Source of the DNA: Saccharothrix sp. ST-888
GTDB lineage: Bacteria > Actinomycetota > Actinomycetes > Streptomycetales > Streptomycetaceae
Direction: 5' to 3'
NCBI RefSeq assembly: GCF_000955975.1
Contig: NZ_JYJF01000002.1
Location: forward strand, 168,270-232,269
DNA: 64,000 nucleotides
Shown here: in pieces, positions 1 through 8,375 of the stretch
Layout of the letters: every line of letters begins with the position of its first letter
How positions within the stretch are numbered: the stretch's first letter is position 1
Translations under genes and position numbers: made by a program
Notes under the pieces: model-generated
What the model was told of the DNA's origin: nothing
What the model saw: the letters and a program-made list of their open reading frames with translations, nothing else
The model's database searches: none

Positions 1-1
1 G

Positions 2-85
2 CTCACGGAGATCCGGGCCGCCGCCCCCGACGGCCCCCTGGCGGAGGCGGCCGCCCGCGACCTCGCCCGCTTCGAGCGCGGCTGA
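2..85 (+). CDS. C-terminal end of an unidentified gene (partial)
   Basis: An open frame enters from the left edge and ends at TGA 83-85, giving 27 residues rich in Ala, Arg and Glu that end in ARFERG. The charged, helix-favouring composition and strong third-position GC bias fit a real protein tail. Too little is present to name a family. The gene runs rightward and is followed by the decayed zone that starts at about 190. Confidence 0.4.
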   Translation, partial: LTEIRAAAPDGPLAEAAARDLARFERG

Positions 86-191
86 CCGGGCCCGGCCGGA
101 CAGCGTTCAGGGCCAGTGGCGGGGGATGCGTTCGAGGATTCCGCCGGCGAACACGTCGTAGAGCGGCAGGGTCTCCACCTGCCGATGCCGA

Positions 192-710
192 TCACATGCG
201 GCGCTGGGCGTCCTGTAGCCGCGAGAGATGGAACGCCTGATCACGCGGGAAGCCTTGGAGCTGAGCCCGCCCCTGCTGGAGGGCATCGACCGCTGTTGGC
301 CAATCCCGCGCAGCGTAGGCGACTTCACCAAGATCAGCTTGGCGCGCACAGGGTCGAGCCAGTAGAGCCAACCGGGGCGGTCGTCCGGCTCTGGGGCTTG
401 CAGGGCTAGTTCGTACGACTGTTCTCCGAGCCTGCGGGCCCGGCCCCGCTCCCCAACGGCTGCGGCGGCCATCGCGGCGGCGTGTGCGGCAATGGAGGCT
501 GCTCCTGGTGTCAGGTCGCCAGGGGCTCGTTGGGCTGCCTCGGCGGTTCGCAAGGCTCGTACCGGGTCGCCGTGGTTGAGCGCGTAGTAGGAGCGCACGC
601 GAGTCAGCCATGACGCCATGTCGGCCGATCCGGCGTCGAGGGCCCAGCCGTGGGCGACGTCAAGCCAGCTGAGGGCGGCTCCTCGGCGATTCTCGTGATC
701 GATTTCCTGG
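192..710 (-). pseudogene. Frameshifted, N-truncated XRE/TPR-type regulator remnant
   Basis: The minus strand reads as the helical TPR-like C-terminal half typical of Streptomyces XRE-family regulators: ALSWLDVAHGWAL, then a helix with SYYALNHGDPVRAL, then WLYWLDPVRAKLIL. The frame then breaks near 328-331. The next reading frame resumes at once with GEVAYAARDWPTAVDALQQG and ends in SRLQDAQRRM with a stop near 192. A single lost base explains the break. No helix-turn-helix domain is found upstream, so the gene has also lost its N-terminal half. The assignment rests on pattern recognition of helix repeats, and a sequencing error at the break is possible. Confidence 0.5.
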
Positions 711-828
711 AACGGGACGGGCGGTCGGAGCCGAGCTTCAGCATGGCGGGTCGCTCGCACTCGGTGCGCGTGCGCCCGGCCGAGAAGGCGGCAGCCTGAT
801 TCCCCGCTGCTCTGAGCGGAGCCGACTG

Positions 829-1068
829 AAGACTTGCCGGACCGCCCGGAGACCTTGGCGGGGACGGGGTGGTGCGGTGGGCGTCAGCCCGGTGCCGGAC
901 GACGAGCCGGTGGTCATGGTCGAGGTGGTGAACTCGACCGCCGAGCCGGACGGCACCTTCCGTACGTACTGGCTGCGCGTCCCGCCGGGCACCCGGACGG
1001 CCCGTGCCGGTGTCGCCTGGACCTTCGGCGTCAACGAGGCCGACTACCACCCGCAGCGGGAGACCTGA
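829..1068 (+). pseudogene. C-terminal remnant resembling DUF6745 proteins
   Basis: The frame opens after a stop at 826-828 and ends at 1068. Its last about 50 residues contain MVEVVNSTAEPDGTF, YWLRVPPGTRTA and VAWTFGVNEADY, which resemble the C-terminus of DUF6745-domain proteins of Streptomyces. Those are normally several hundred residues long, so this is a tail without its body. A GTG at 877 could start a 63-residue product, but no clear ribosome-binding site precedes it. It lies beside another broken gene, which fits a decaying region. The family call is from memory of the motif. Confidence 0.4.
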
Positions 1069-1300
1069 GCCGAGGCCGCCCGGTACCCGGCCACCCACCG
1101 GCCGGTACACGGTCCGGCCGCCCTGTCAAGCGTATGGGCACCTGATTCGTCAGCTCGGCGGCTTGGGCGGATTGATAGGAATTCGCCGACCTGCCACCCC
1201 TGGTTCGCAGCCGACTGCCGTTGATATACCTCGGATGCATATGACGGGAGAGGTCTGCGACCTCCCCGCTGGCATGCGACGAACCAGGTGGTGATGGGCA

Positions 1301-2152
1301 ATGAAGCTCCTCCGTGTGGGCCCGCCGGGCGCCGAGCGCCCGGTGGTACTGGGCCGTGACGGCGCCGCGTACGACCTCGCGGGACGGACCTCCGACATCG
1401 ACGGGGCGTTCCTCGCCGCGCTGGACCCGGCCGAGCTGGACCGGGCCGTCTCGGCCGGCGAGCTGCCGGTGGCGCGGATCGACGGCCTGCGGGTCGGCGC
1501 CCCGGTCGTCCGGCCCGGCAAGGTGGTCGGGATCGGGCTCAACTACTCCTGCCACGCTGCCGAGGCGGGCGCGCAGGAACCGGCCGAGCCGGTGATCTTC
1601 CTCAAGCCGAGCTGCACCGTCGTCGGCCCGAACGACGAGGTCCTGGTGCCGCGCGGCAGCGAGAAGACCGACTACGAGGTCGAGCTCGCGATCGTGATCG
1701 GCCGTACCGCCCGCTACCTGGAGAGCCGGTCGGAGGCGGCGGCCGTGATCGCGGGGTACGCGACGGTCAACGACGTCACCGAGCGCTCGTTCCAGAACGA
1801 GCGCGGCGGCCAGTGGGACAAGGGCAAGTCGGCCGAGACCTTCACCCCGCTCGGGCCGTGGCTGGTCACCGCCGACGAGGTCGACGACCCGCAGAAGCTC
1901 GGCCTCAGACTCTGGGTCAACGGGCAGCTGCGGCAGGACGGCAGCACCGCGGAGATGATCTTCCCGGTGCTGGAGATCGTCCACTACGTCAGCCAGTTCA
2001 TGGTGCTGGAGCCCGGTGACGTGATCATCACCGGTACTCCGGCGGGCGTCACCCTCGGCCACCCGGGCACGCCCTTCCTGCGCCCGGCCGACGTGGTCGA
2101 GCTCGAAGTCGAGGGCCTGGGCCGACAGCGCCAGGTACTCGGCAAGGCGTAG
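1301..2152 (+). CDS. Fumarylacetoacetate hydrolase family protein
   Basis: The product is 283 residues, normal for FAH-superfamily enzymes of the ureidoglycolate lyase/2-hydroxyhepta-2,4-diene-1,7-dioate isomerase type. Residues 1-60 are the variable N-terminal part. The catalytic fold begins at GKVVGIGLNYSCHA. KTDYEVELAIVIG carries acidic metal ligands, and the C-terminal GDVIITGTPAGVTLG is the family signature. Members cleave or isomerise C-C bonds of beta-keto or dicarboxylic acids with a divalent metal, in the cytosol. The ATG at 1301 has only a weak GTGG-type ribosome site. The gene faces the TetR gene head-on. The substrate cannot be told from sequence. Confidence 0.9.
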   Translation: MKLLRVGPPGAERPVVLGRDGAAYDLAGRTSDIDGAFLAALDPAELDRAVSAGELPVARIDGLRVGAPVVRPGKVVGIGLNYSCHAAEAGAQEPAEPVIFLKPSCTVVGPNDEVLVPRGSEKTDYEVELAIVIGRTARYLESRSEAAAVIAGYATVNDVTERSFQNERGGQWDKGKSAETFTPLGPWLVTADEVDDPQKLGLRLWVNGQLRQDGSTAEMIFPVLEIVHYVSQFMVLEPGDVIITGTPAGVTLGHPGTPFLRPADVVELEVEGLGRQRQVLGKA

Positions 2153-2229
2153 TCGCTCGGCGCGCGCCCACGACCCGGCGCGCAACTCAGGCGGCACGCC
2201 CGACCCTTGGCACGGGGGTCGGGAGCCCC

Positions 2230-2253
2230 GCCGGTATCCGGGCCGCTACCGGC
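2230..2253. terminator. Small hairpin between convergent FAH and TetR genes
   Basis: GCCGGTA at 2230-2236 pairs with TACCGGC at 2247-2253 around a 10-nt loop. It sits just past the FAH stop and overlaps the TetR stop codon, so it could serve either strand. There is no T-run and the stem is short. Confidence 0.35.
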
Positions 2254-3043
2254 CCACTCGCAGTCCGCGCAACTGCGCCACCAGCACCGCCGCGGGACCG
2301 TCCGCCGCCTCCAGCGCCAGCAGCCCCGCCAGCACCTGGGCGGTCTGCCGGTCGTGCCGGGCCGTCGCCGCGCTCATCGCCACGAACTCGTCCACCAGCC
2401 AGGCGCAGAGCGAGTCCTGCGGGATCTGCCGCCCCTCGTCCAGCCAGCTCAGCGCGGACGCCTCCACCACCGAGATCCACGCGCGCACCAGCAGCGTCAG
2501 CCTCGGCCCCGCCTCCCGCAGACCGAGGTAGCGCAGGGTCCGCCGGAGCGCCGCCCGCCGGACCTCGTCCACGATCGCCGAGGTCCGCGCCGTCTCCGCC
2601 ACCGAACCGCCGCGCAGCAGCGCGGCGTAGCCGGCGTGGTGCTCGGCCACGAAGCCGAAGTACCGGTTCAGCACGGCGGAGAGCTGTTCGGTGGGCGTGC
2701 CGGCGACCGGCACCGAGAGCCGGCCGGTCAGCTCCTCGGCCGCACTGCGCAGCGCGGCCTCGTACAACTGCTGCTTGCCGCCCGCGAAGTACCGGTAGAC
2801 CAGCGGACGGGACGCCTCGGCGGCCTCGGCCACGTCGTCCAGGCTCACCTCCTCGGGCGCCCGGGTGCTGAACAACTCCAGGGCCACGGCGATCAGTTGC
2901 TCCCGCCGCTGCTGCACCGTCAGCCTCCGGTACCCGGAGCGCCGGGCCCGGGGCTCACCCGCCGGGGGAGTCGCTGTGCCGCTCGCCGGGTGTGCGGAGC
3001 GCGGAGCCCCGGCCCCGGGGGTGATCGCTGAGCTGGTAGCCAT
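2246..3043 (-). CDS. TetR family transcriptional regulator
   Basis: This 265-residue protein starts at the ATG at 3043. A disordered leader rich in Ala, Pro and Gly is followed by the TetR DNA-binding domain at about residues 40-90: RREQLIAVALELFSTRAPEEVSLDDVAEAAEASRPLVYRYF, with helix-turn-helix core VAEAAEASRPLVYRYF. The remaining about 175 residues are the ligand-binding and dimer domain. The 'RRLTVQQRREQL' entry to helix 1 is typical. The ligand and target genes are unknown. The 5' end overlaps or abuts a divergent membrane-protein fragment. The N-terminal start is uncertain because the leader is not conserved-looking. Confidence 0.85.
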   Translation of the reverse strand: MATSSAITPGAGAPRSAHPASGTATPPAGEPRARRSGYRRLTVQQRREQLIAVALELFSTRAPEEVSLDDVAEAAEASRPLVYRYFAGGKQQLYEAALRSAAEELTGRLSVPVAGTPTEQLSAVLNRYFGFVAEHHAGYAALLRGGSVAETARTSAIVDEVRRAALRRTLRYLGLREAGPRLTLLVRAWISVVEASALSWLDEGRQIPQDSLCAWLVDEFVAMSAATARHDRQTAQVLAGLLALEAADGPAAVLVAQLRGLRVGR

Positions 3044-3119
3044 GCGCGTCAGCGTAATGGCCGTCCTGCCATTCGACTCCTGGCCGGAACGCCCCGTCTT
3101 CCGGCGGTGGTGGTGCGGC

Positions 3120-3419
3120 AGGGACCGCTCGGACGTCGGTGTGTCGTACGCGCTGGCGGGGGTGGAGGGCGTGCTCACCTACCGGTTCGCGGGGCGCTGG
3201 CGCTGGGCGTACGCGGGCGGACTGCTCCTCTTCTACCTGCTACCACTGATCCGTTCGCACACCTTCACCGATCTCGGCCACTTCTGTGCGGTCCTGATCG
3301 GTCTCGGCTTCTACGGCTTCGCGGACGGCCGGCCGACCTGGGATCCCGCCGACCTCTGGCGGACCCGGTGGCACAGGGCCCGGAGTCCGCTGGCCAACGA
3401 TCGTTCAAAAGGCTCTTGA
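3120..3419 (+). pseudogene. Truncated rhomboid-like membrane protein fragment
   Basis: The open frame ending at 3419 encodes RSDVGVSYALAGVEGVLTY, then a hydrophobic stretch YAGGLLLFYLLPLI, then FTDLGHFCAVLIGLGFYGF and a polar tail with WDPADLW. This matches the C-terminal half of rhomboid-like integral membrane proteins common in Streptomyces (GVSYALAG and DLGHF near the last helices). The usual N-terminal helices are absent. Upstream sequence in this frame is the TetR gene on the other strand. An ATG at 3043 in frame could start a 125-residue product, so expression of a short form cannot be excluded. Confidence 0.45.
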
Positions 3420-3449
3420 AAACCGGCTCTGCTGCGAAAAGATGGCCGA

Positions 3450-5162
3450 ATGGTTGAAGAACTGATCAACGCGCACGCAGACGGCACCACCCCCCGCCGC
3501 ATCGCCGACGCCTATGTCCACGCGCTCGCCGAGCTCGACCCGCTGACCGCGGTGTACCTCGGGATCAACCCCGAGGACGACCGGCTCCCCGACCTCTCCC
3601 CGGCCGGCCACCAGGAGCTGGCCGACCTCGCCCGCCGCACCCTCGCACAGCTGGACGCCGTCGAGGCGGCGGACACCGACCCGGACGAGGCCGAGCGCCG
3701 CTGCGCCCGGCTGCTGCGCGAGCGGCTCACGGCCGAACTGGCCGTCCACGACGCGGGCGAGAACTTCCGCGCGGTCCGCAACCTCGGCTCGCCGCTGCAC
3801 AACGTGCGCGAGGTCTTCACCCTGATGAGCACCGACACCGACGAGCAGTGGGCGGTCATCGGCCGTCGCCTGGCCCGGGTCCCGGCCGCGCTCCGGCAGT
3901 ACCGCGACCTGCTCGCGGAGGGCATCGAGCGCGGCCTGCTGGCGGGCCCGCGCCAGGTCACCACCGTGATCGGCCAGATCGCCGAGTGGCTGGAGGGCGA
4001 GGTCCCCGGCGGCTGGTTCGGCACCTTCGTGCAGGACGCCCCCGAGGCGCAGCGCGAGGCCCTGGGCGCCACCGCCGTCGCGGCGACCGCCGCCATCACC
4101 GAGCTCCGCGACTGGCTGCGCGACGTCTACGGTCCGGCCGCCGCCGAGACTCCGGACGCCGTCGGCCGGGAGCGCTACAGCCGCTGGGTCCGCTACTGGA
4201 CGGGTGCCGAGCTCGACCTGGACGAGGCGTACAGCTGGGCCTGGGGCCAGTTCCGCGACCTGGACGCGCAGATGCGGGCCGAGGCGGAGAAGGTGCGGCC
4301 CGGCGCCACCCCGATGCAGGCCATGAAGTGGCTGGAGAGCGACGGCCCGTCGATCAAGGGCGCGGAGGAGGCCCGCACGTACCTCCAGGGCCTGATGGAC
4401 CAGGCGATCAACGACCTGCAGGGCAGGCACTTCGACCTGGCCGAGCCGCTTCTCAAGGTGGAGTCGCGGCTGGCCCCGCCCGGCAGCGCCGCCGCGCCGT
4501 ACTACACCGCGCCCTCGCTGGACTTCTCCCGCCCGGGCCGGACCTGGCTGCCCACGCTGGGCCGGGAGACCTTCCCGGTCTGGGACCTGGTCTCCACCTG
4601 GTACCACGAGGGCGTCCCCGGCCACCACCTCCAGCTTGCGCAGTGGACGTACGTCGCCGACCGGCTCTCCACCTACCAGGTCAGCCTCGGCGGCGTCAGC
4701 GCCAACCTGGAGGGCTGGGCCCTGTACGCCGAACGTCTGATGGACGAGCTCGGCTACCTCACCGACCCCGGCCACCGCCTCGGCTACCTGAACGCGCAGA
4801 TGATGCGCGCGCTGCGGGTGATCGTGGACATCGGCATGCACGCGGGCCTGGACTTCCCGGCCGACTCGCCGTTCAAGCCGGGCGAGCGGATGCTGCCGGA
4901 CGACGCACGGGAGTTCTTCGGCCGGTACTGCGGCCTCTCGACCGACTTCCTGGACAGCGAGCTGGTCCGCTACCTCGGCATGCCGGGCCAGGCGATCGGC
5001 TACAAGCTCGGCGAGCGCGCCTGGCTCCAGGGCCGCGCCGAGGCCAAGGCCCGGGCCGAGGCGCGCGGCGCCGAGTTCGACCTCAAGGCGTGGCACATGG
5101 CGGCCCTCTCCCAGGGCTCGCTCGGCCTGGACGACCTGGTCGCGGAGCTCAGCGCGCTCTGA
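3450..5162 (+). CDS. DUF885 family putative metallopeptidase
   Basis: The product is 570 residues, typical for DUF885 proteins, which are mostly annotated as uncharacterised zinc peptidases. The hallmark is WYHEGVPGHHLQLA, an HExxPGHH metal site with His386 and Glu387. A second conserved block follows at VSANLEGWALYAERLMDELG. The N-terminal two thirds is helical. No signal peptide or membrane segment is visible, so it is probably cytosolic. The ATG at 3450 is preceded only by a purine-rich GAAAAGATGG. It stands alone, with a hairpin about 360 bp downstream. Substrate unknown. Confidence 0.9.
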   Translation: MVEELINAHADGTTPRRIADAYVHALAELDPLTAVYLGINPEDDRLPDLSPAGHQELADLARRTLAQLDAVEAADTDPDEAERRCARLLRERLTAELAVHDAGENFRAVRNLGSPLHNVREVFTLMSTDTDEQWAVIGRRLARVPAALRQYRDLLAEGIERGLLAGPRQVTTVIGQIAEWLEGEVPGGWFGTFVQDAPEAQREALGATAVAATAAITELRDWLRDVYGPAAAETPDAVGRERYSRWVRYWTGAELDLDEAYSWAWGQFRDLDAQMRAEAEKVRPGATPMQAMKWLESDGPSIKGAEEARTYLQGLMDQAINDLQGRHFDLAEPLLKVESRLAPPGSAAAPYYTAPSLDFSRPGRTWLPTLGRETFPVWDLVSTWYHEGVPGHHLQLAQWTYVADRLSTYQVSLGGVSANLEGWALYAERLMDELGYLTDPGHRLGYLNAQMMRALRVIVDIGMHAGLDFPADSPFKPGERMLPDDAREFFGRYCGLSTDFLDSELVRYLGMPGQAIGYKLGERAWLQGRAEAKARAEARGAEFDLKAWHMAALSQGSLGLDDLVAELSAL

Positions 5163-5797
5163 GCCGCGGTCCGGGCCCACCCGGGGTGCCGAACGACCGG
5201 CCCTGCGACGGCGCGGGGCCGGTCCGCGCACCCCCCCCGGCGCCCCGGCAGCCCCACCGGTGGCCCCGGGGCCGGGAGACCAGTCCCAAATTCGGACAAA
5301 TTTCCGTCCGCCTTCTTGCCCGTCGCCGATCGGCGGGCTTCCCTGTGAGAGAGCGCTGCGCACGCCACCTCCAGCTCCTCGACGGAAGGCGGCCGACCGT
5401 GTCATCCCCGCATGCCTCCCCGCACGCTCCCGACCACCGCCCCGCACCGGGCGAGGCGGCCGGCGCGAAGGGGACGGAGCCACCGCCCGCGCCGTCGCCT
5501 GACGCTCCGTCAATCTCCGATCCCCCTGCGGAACTCCTCCGGAGGGGGATCGTGCCGTGCGGCTGGCCTCCGGTGTCGGGCCCGCCCGCCGCCCGGGGCC
5601 CTCCGGCGGGCCGCCACGGCCTCGAACGGGCGGCGCCGGACCGGTGATTCTCACCCCTTTCCCAGCATAGGATCACGGGATTTCCAGTTGATCACCGCAT
5701 AGTCGGAACGTACGCGCAGAGATCCGGGCGTGTGGCAACCGTATGCTGGGCAGGAGTGACCTACCTGATGAGCCGTCATCGAAGGACAGGCCGGCGC
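5163..5797. other. Intergenic region, 635 bp
   Basis: No convincing gene lies between the DUF885 stop and the protease start. It contains the hairpin at 5519-5551 and an A/T-richer stretch at about 5660-5760 that probably carries the protease promoter. I could not fix -35/-10 boxes with confidence. Confidence 0.5.
5519..5551. terminator. Terminator-like hairpin
   Basis: GATCCCCCT (5519-5527) pairs perfectly with AGGGGGATC (5543-5551). The loop contains a nested CTCCGGAG-type self-complement. No T-run follows, as is common in high-GC actinobacteria. It lies 357 bp after the DUF885 stop. Confidence 0.5.
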
Positions 5798-6715
5798 ATG
5801 AACCGTCGCCCCTTGGCGCTGACCACCCTCCTCATTCTCGGCACGGCCGCCGCCATAGCGGGCGCCACCACCATCACCAGCGAGACCACCGCCTTCGGCC
5901 ACCACATCGCGGCCGCCCCGAGCCGTGGCGCCACCACCCAGGCCGCCGTCGTCCCCGCCCCCGCGGCCAAGACGCCCCAGAGCCAGGGCGCCCCCGACGA
6001 GTCCTCCGCCGCAGGACCGTCCTCGCCCACCGCCGTCCCCACCGACCTGCCGTCCCTGCGTCCCGCCCCCGGGACCACCGGCATCGCCCCCGTCACCGAC
6101 GAGTCCTCCCGGGTCGGCGCGCTCTACAGCGGTTCGGGACCCAGCGGCAACCACTTCTGCACCGCCAGCGTGCTGCACAGCGGCAGCAGGAACCTGCTGC
6201 TCACCGCCGCCCACTGCGCCTCCAGCACCGACAACCTGTACTTCGCGCCGGGCTACCGCAACGGCCAGAGCCCGTTCGGCACCTGGCAGGTCACCAAGCT
6301 CTACCAGACCACCGGCTGGACCCAGAACGGCAACCAGGACGAGGACTTCGCCATCCTCCAGGTCGCCCAGATCAACGGCCGGTCCATCGAGGACGTCGTC
6401 GGTGCCAACAACCTCGGTCTCAACGTGGACTTCGGTGCCCAGGTCCGCCTCTACGGCTACCCGGCCAACACCGAGGCGCCCATCCTGTGCACCAACGACA
6501 CCACCCGCCAGAACGACCACCAGCGCCGCATCGACTGCCCGGCGTTCCCCGGCGGCACCAGCGGCGGCCCGTGGATCGACACCGACACCAGCCAGGTGAT
6601 CGGCGTCATCGGCGGCTACCAGCAGGGCGGCGACACCGACGACATCTCCTACAGCGCCACCTTCGAGAAGACCATCGGAGACCTCTACCAGCAGGCCGTC
6701 GCCGACAACACCTGA
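5798..6715 (+). CDS. Secreted trypsin-like serine protease
   Basis: This is a 305-residue exported S1-type protease, closer to V8/glutamyl-endopeptidase forms than to classical trypsin. The start at ATG 5798 is preceded by GAAGGA and gives a signal peptide (MNRRP, hydrophobic ALTTLLILGTAAAIAGA). A Pro/Ala/Thr-rich linker follows to about residue 100. The catalytic triad is visible: His139 in LLTAAHC, Asp183 in DEDFAIL and Ser255 in GGTSGGPW. Two Cys pairs around His and near the C-terminus suggest disulfides. An in-frame ATG at 5768 would add ten residues before the signal peptide and is less likely. Confidence 0.9.
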   Translation: MNRRPLALTTLLILGTAAAIAGATTITSETTAFGHHIAAAPSRGATTQAAVVPAPAAKTPQSQGAPDESSAAGPSSPTAVPTDLPSLRPAPGTTGIAPVTDESSRVGALYSGSGPSGNHFCTASVLHSGSRNLLLTAAHCASSTDNLYFAPGYRNGQSPFGTWQVTKLYQTTGWTQNGNQDEDFAILQVAQINGRSIEDVVGANNLGLNVDFGAQVRLYGYPANTEAPILCTNDTTRQNDHQRRIDCPAFPGGTSGGPWIDTDTSQVIGVIGGYQQGGDTDDISYSATFEKTIGDLYQQAVADNT

Positions 6716-6721
6716 GCTCTG

Positions 6722-6766
6722 CACCGCCGGTCCCCGGTGTCACCAGACGCCGGGGACCAGCCGGTG
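6722..6766. terminator. Bidirectional hairpin between protease and methyltransferase
   Basis: GGTCCCCGG (6729-6737) pairs with CCGGGGACC (6750-6758), flanked by CACCG/CGGTG (6722-6726 and 6762-6766). It lies just after the protease stop and overlaps the end of the convergent gene, so it probably ends both transcripts. Confidence 0.6.
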
Positions 6767-7348
6767 CGTCCGGGCCGCGTACGAGGTGTAGGCCTCGCCC
6801 AGCGCCGCGGCGAGGACCCGCTCCTCCACCCGGATGCGGTACCCGACGGCGAGCCCGAGCAGAGCCGTCACCAGCAGCAGGGAGGCCACGTTGCCGAAGG
6901 CCGCGGTCAGGCCCACCGCGGCCAGCAGGGCCCCGGTGTAGGCCGGGTGCCGCAATCGGCGGTACGGCCCCCACTCCACCACCCGGTGGCCCTCCTGGAT
7001 GTGCACCGTGCCCCGGAAGTACCGGCCGAGCGTGTGGATCGACCACAGCCGCAGTCCGATCCCGGCCCAGGTGGCCAGCAGCAGTGCCACCGCCGTGACC
7101 CCGTCCACCGGGTAGGACAGCGCGGGCAGCGCCCGCCCGACCGGCCCGGCGAGCGCGAAACCCGCGGCGGCCAGCCCGGCGAGCACCAGCAGGCTCCGCC
7201 ACTCGTTCTGCTCCGTCCGCCCGCTCTGCCGCAGCTGGCGGACCTGCAGGAACCCCTCTGCGGCCAGCCAGGCCCACAGCGTGACGGTGAAGGCCGTACG
7301 GACCCGGTCCACCATGGCCGAACCCCTCTCGGAAGCCGGGACACTCAC
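6740..7348 (-). CDS. Isoprenylcysteine carboxyl methyltransferase family membrane protein
   Basis: The 202-residue protein has four to five hydrophobic segments and the ICMT/PEMT C-terminal signature: LGRYFRGTVHI, then HRVVEWGPYRRLRHPAYTGALL, and ERVLAAALGEAYTSYAARTHRLVPGVW. RHPxYTG and the ExxL...Y..Y..R motif bind S-adenosylmethionine in this superfamily. Bacterial members methylate lipids or small molecules, and the substrate here is unknown. The start is GTG 7348 behind a GAGGTAG ribosome site. An internal ATG at 7315 is the alternative. It converges on the protease gene. Confidence 0.88.
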   Translation of the reverse strand: MSVPASERGSAMVDRVRTAFTVTLWAWLAAEGFLQVRQLRQSGRTEQNEWRSLLVLAGLAAAGFALAGPVGRALPALSYPVDGVTAVALLLATWAGIGLRLWSIHTLGRYFRGTVHIQEGHRVVEWGPYRRLRHPAYTGALLAAVGLTAAFGNVASLLLVTALLGLAVGYRIRVEERVLAAALGEAYTSYAARTHRLVPGVW

Positions 7349-7434
7349 CCGCTGAGCTACCTCGAAGGTCCCACCGGGGGCGGGTGGAACGGCTCCACTC
7401 GGAGGTGGATTTCACGGCGGGGCCGGGACCCGGC

Positions 7435-7779
7435 TCAGTCGCGGACCTTGTGCAGCCACAGCCCGACACCGACGCCGTTGCCGGTCAGCACGCAGACCCA
7501 GTGGTCGTACCGGCCGCCGCTGGAGTTCACCCGGCCGGGACCGGCGTCGTTGCAGTTCTCGTAGGTCCAGTACCAGGTCTGGTACTCCCAGCACGGGACG
7601 GTGTTGTTGTTGTCGTTGCAGCTCGGCGACGGCACGGTGTCGGCCGGTCCGGCGGGCGCCCGGACGGCGGCCGGCACGGCCCTGGGAGCGGGTGCGGCCA
7701 CCGCGTCGGTGACGCCGATTCCGGCCACGGCGGCGGCGACCGCCAGCGCGGCGACGGTCCTGCGGAGGAGAGAGCGCAT
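7435..7779 (-). CDS. Small secreted cysteine-containing protein
   Basis: The 114-residue product begins MRSLLRRTVAALAVAAAVAGIG, a clear Sec signal peptide ending near AVAAPAP. The mature part has four cysteines in SCNDNNNTVPCWEY, YENCND and WVCVLTG, with many Asn, Trp and Tyr, which suggests a small disulfide-bonded extracellular domain. AAGGA precedes the ATG at 7779. No family was recognised. It might be a secreted inhibitor, binding protein or surface factor, but nothing in the sequence decides. It is followed by the methyltransferase gene in the same direction 86 bp on. Confidence 0.75.
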   Translation of the reverse strand: MRSLLRRTVAALAVAAAVAGIGVTDAVAAPAPRAVPAAVRAPAGPADTVPSPSCNDNNNTVPCWEYQTWYWTYENCNDAGPGRVNSSGGRYDHWVCVLTGNGVGVGLWLHKVRD

Positions 7780-8123
7780 GGGGTGGTCCTTCCCGGTTGT
7801 TCCTGGCCTCCGGCGGCGGATCGCGCCGGTGCGGTGCTCCAGACCTAGCCGGGGTCCGGTGCGCTCACACGGGTTGACCGTTTCCCAATCGCGGAGTCAA
7901 CGCGGGCCCGGCGGGGAAACCGGCTCAGCCCGGCTCGAAGGCACGGCCGCCGTCCGTCCGGCCGTTCCTACGGGGTGTCAACTTTCCGGTACGGCAGGTC
8001 GCTCGGGCGAGGGAGGACGGGAAGCGGCGTGGGGCTCACGGCAGTTGGCGCGGGAGAACGAAAAAGGTCCAGGTCGGCGGATCAACTCCGCTTACCTGGA
8101 CCTCATCTGCACTTCCTGCGAAG
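7780..8123. other. Intergenic region between secreted protein gene and tRNA
   Basis: The 344 bp contain the upstream region of the secreted-protein gene and, at the right end, the tRNA terminator (8061-8103). No coding sequence was supported. Confidence 0.5.
8061..8103 (-). terminator. Rho-independent terminator of tRNA-Arg
   Basis: On the minus strand AGGTCCAGGT (8103-8094) pairs with ACCTGGACCT (8074-8065). An inner CGGA/TCCG pairing lies in the loop, and the stem is followed by a T5 run (8065-8061). It lies 20 bp after the tRNA 3' end. This is one of the few hairpins in the window with a classical T tract. Confidence 0.85.
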
Positions 8124-8195
8124 TGCCCCCGGCAGGATTCGAACCTGCGCACCCGCCTCCGGAGGGCGGTGCTCTATCCCCTGAGCTACGGGGGC
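8124..8195 (-). tRNA. tRNA-Arg (anticodon CCG)
   Basis: Read on the minus strand from 8195, a full cloverleaf forms. The acceptor GCCCCCG pairs with CGGGGGC, the D arm is GCTC/GAGC, and the anticodon stem CCGCC/GGCGG encloses loop CTCCGGA with anticodon CCG. A 4-nt variable loop and T arm GCAGG-TTCGAAT-CCTGC follow. The discriminator base is A. CCA is not encoded. It decodes CGG, one of the commonest arginine codons in this genome type. Confidence 0.97.
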
Positions 8196-8375
8196 CTGCT
8201 TGGTCTCGCCGCGTTCCCGCTGCGATGTGGAGAACACTACCAGGCCGCAGCAGTGCTCCGTGCACGGGTTTCGGCACTGGGGTGGCGGCGGGGGTGGCGG
8301 GCGGTCGGCGGACGGGGTGGTGCAAGTCCCGGAAAGCTCGGACGGGCCGGTGCGGGCGCGGCTACCCTCGGTGAG

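Noticed and set aside
3405..5654. 749-residue frame opposite the DUF885 gene
   Set aside because: Arg/Gly/Ala/Val-rich composition is the usual antisense shadow of a high-GC gene. The plus frame has clear motifs.
7310..7375. tRNA-like 5' half on the minus strand (GAGGTAGCTCAGCGGGTGAG)
   Set aside because: It resembles a D arm, but no anticodon stem, T arm or matching acceptor end follows. The GAGGTAG is the ribosome site and the GTG the start of the methyltransferase gene.
8124..8195. tRNA-Arg as an integration site
   Set aside because: No integrase gene and no second copy of the tRNA 3' end was seen within the window.
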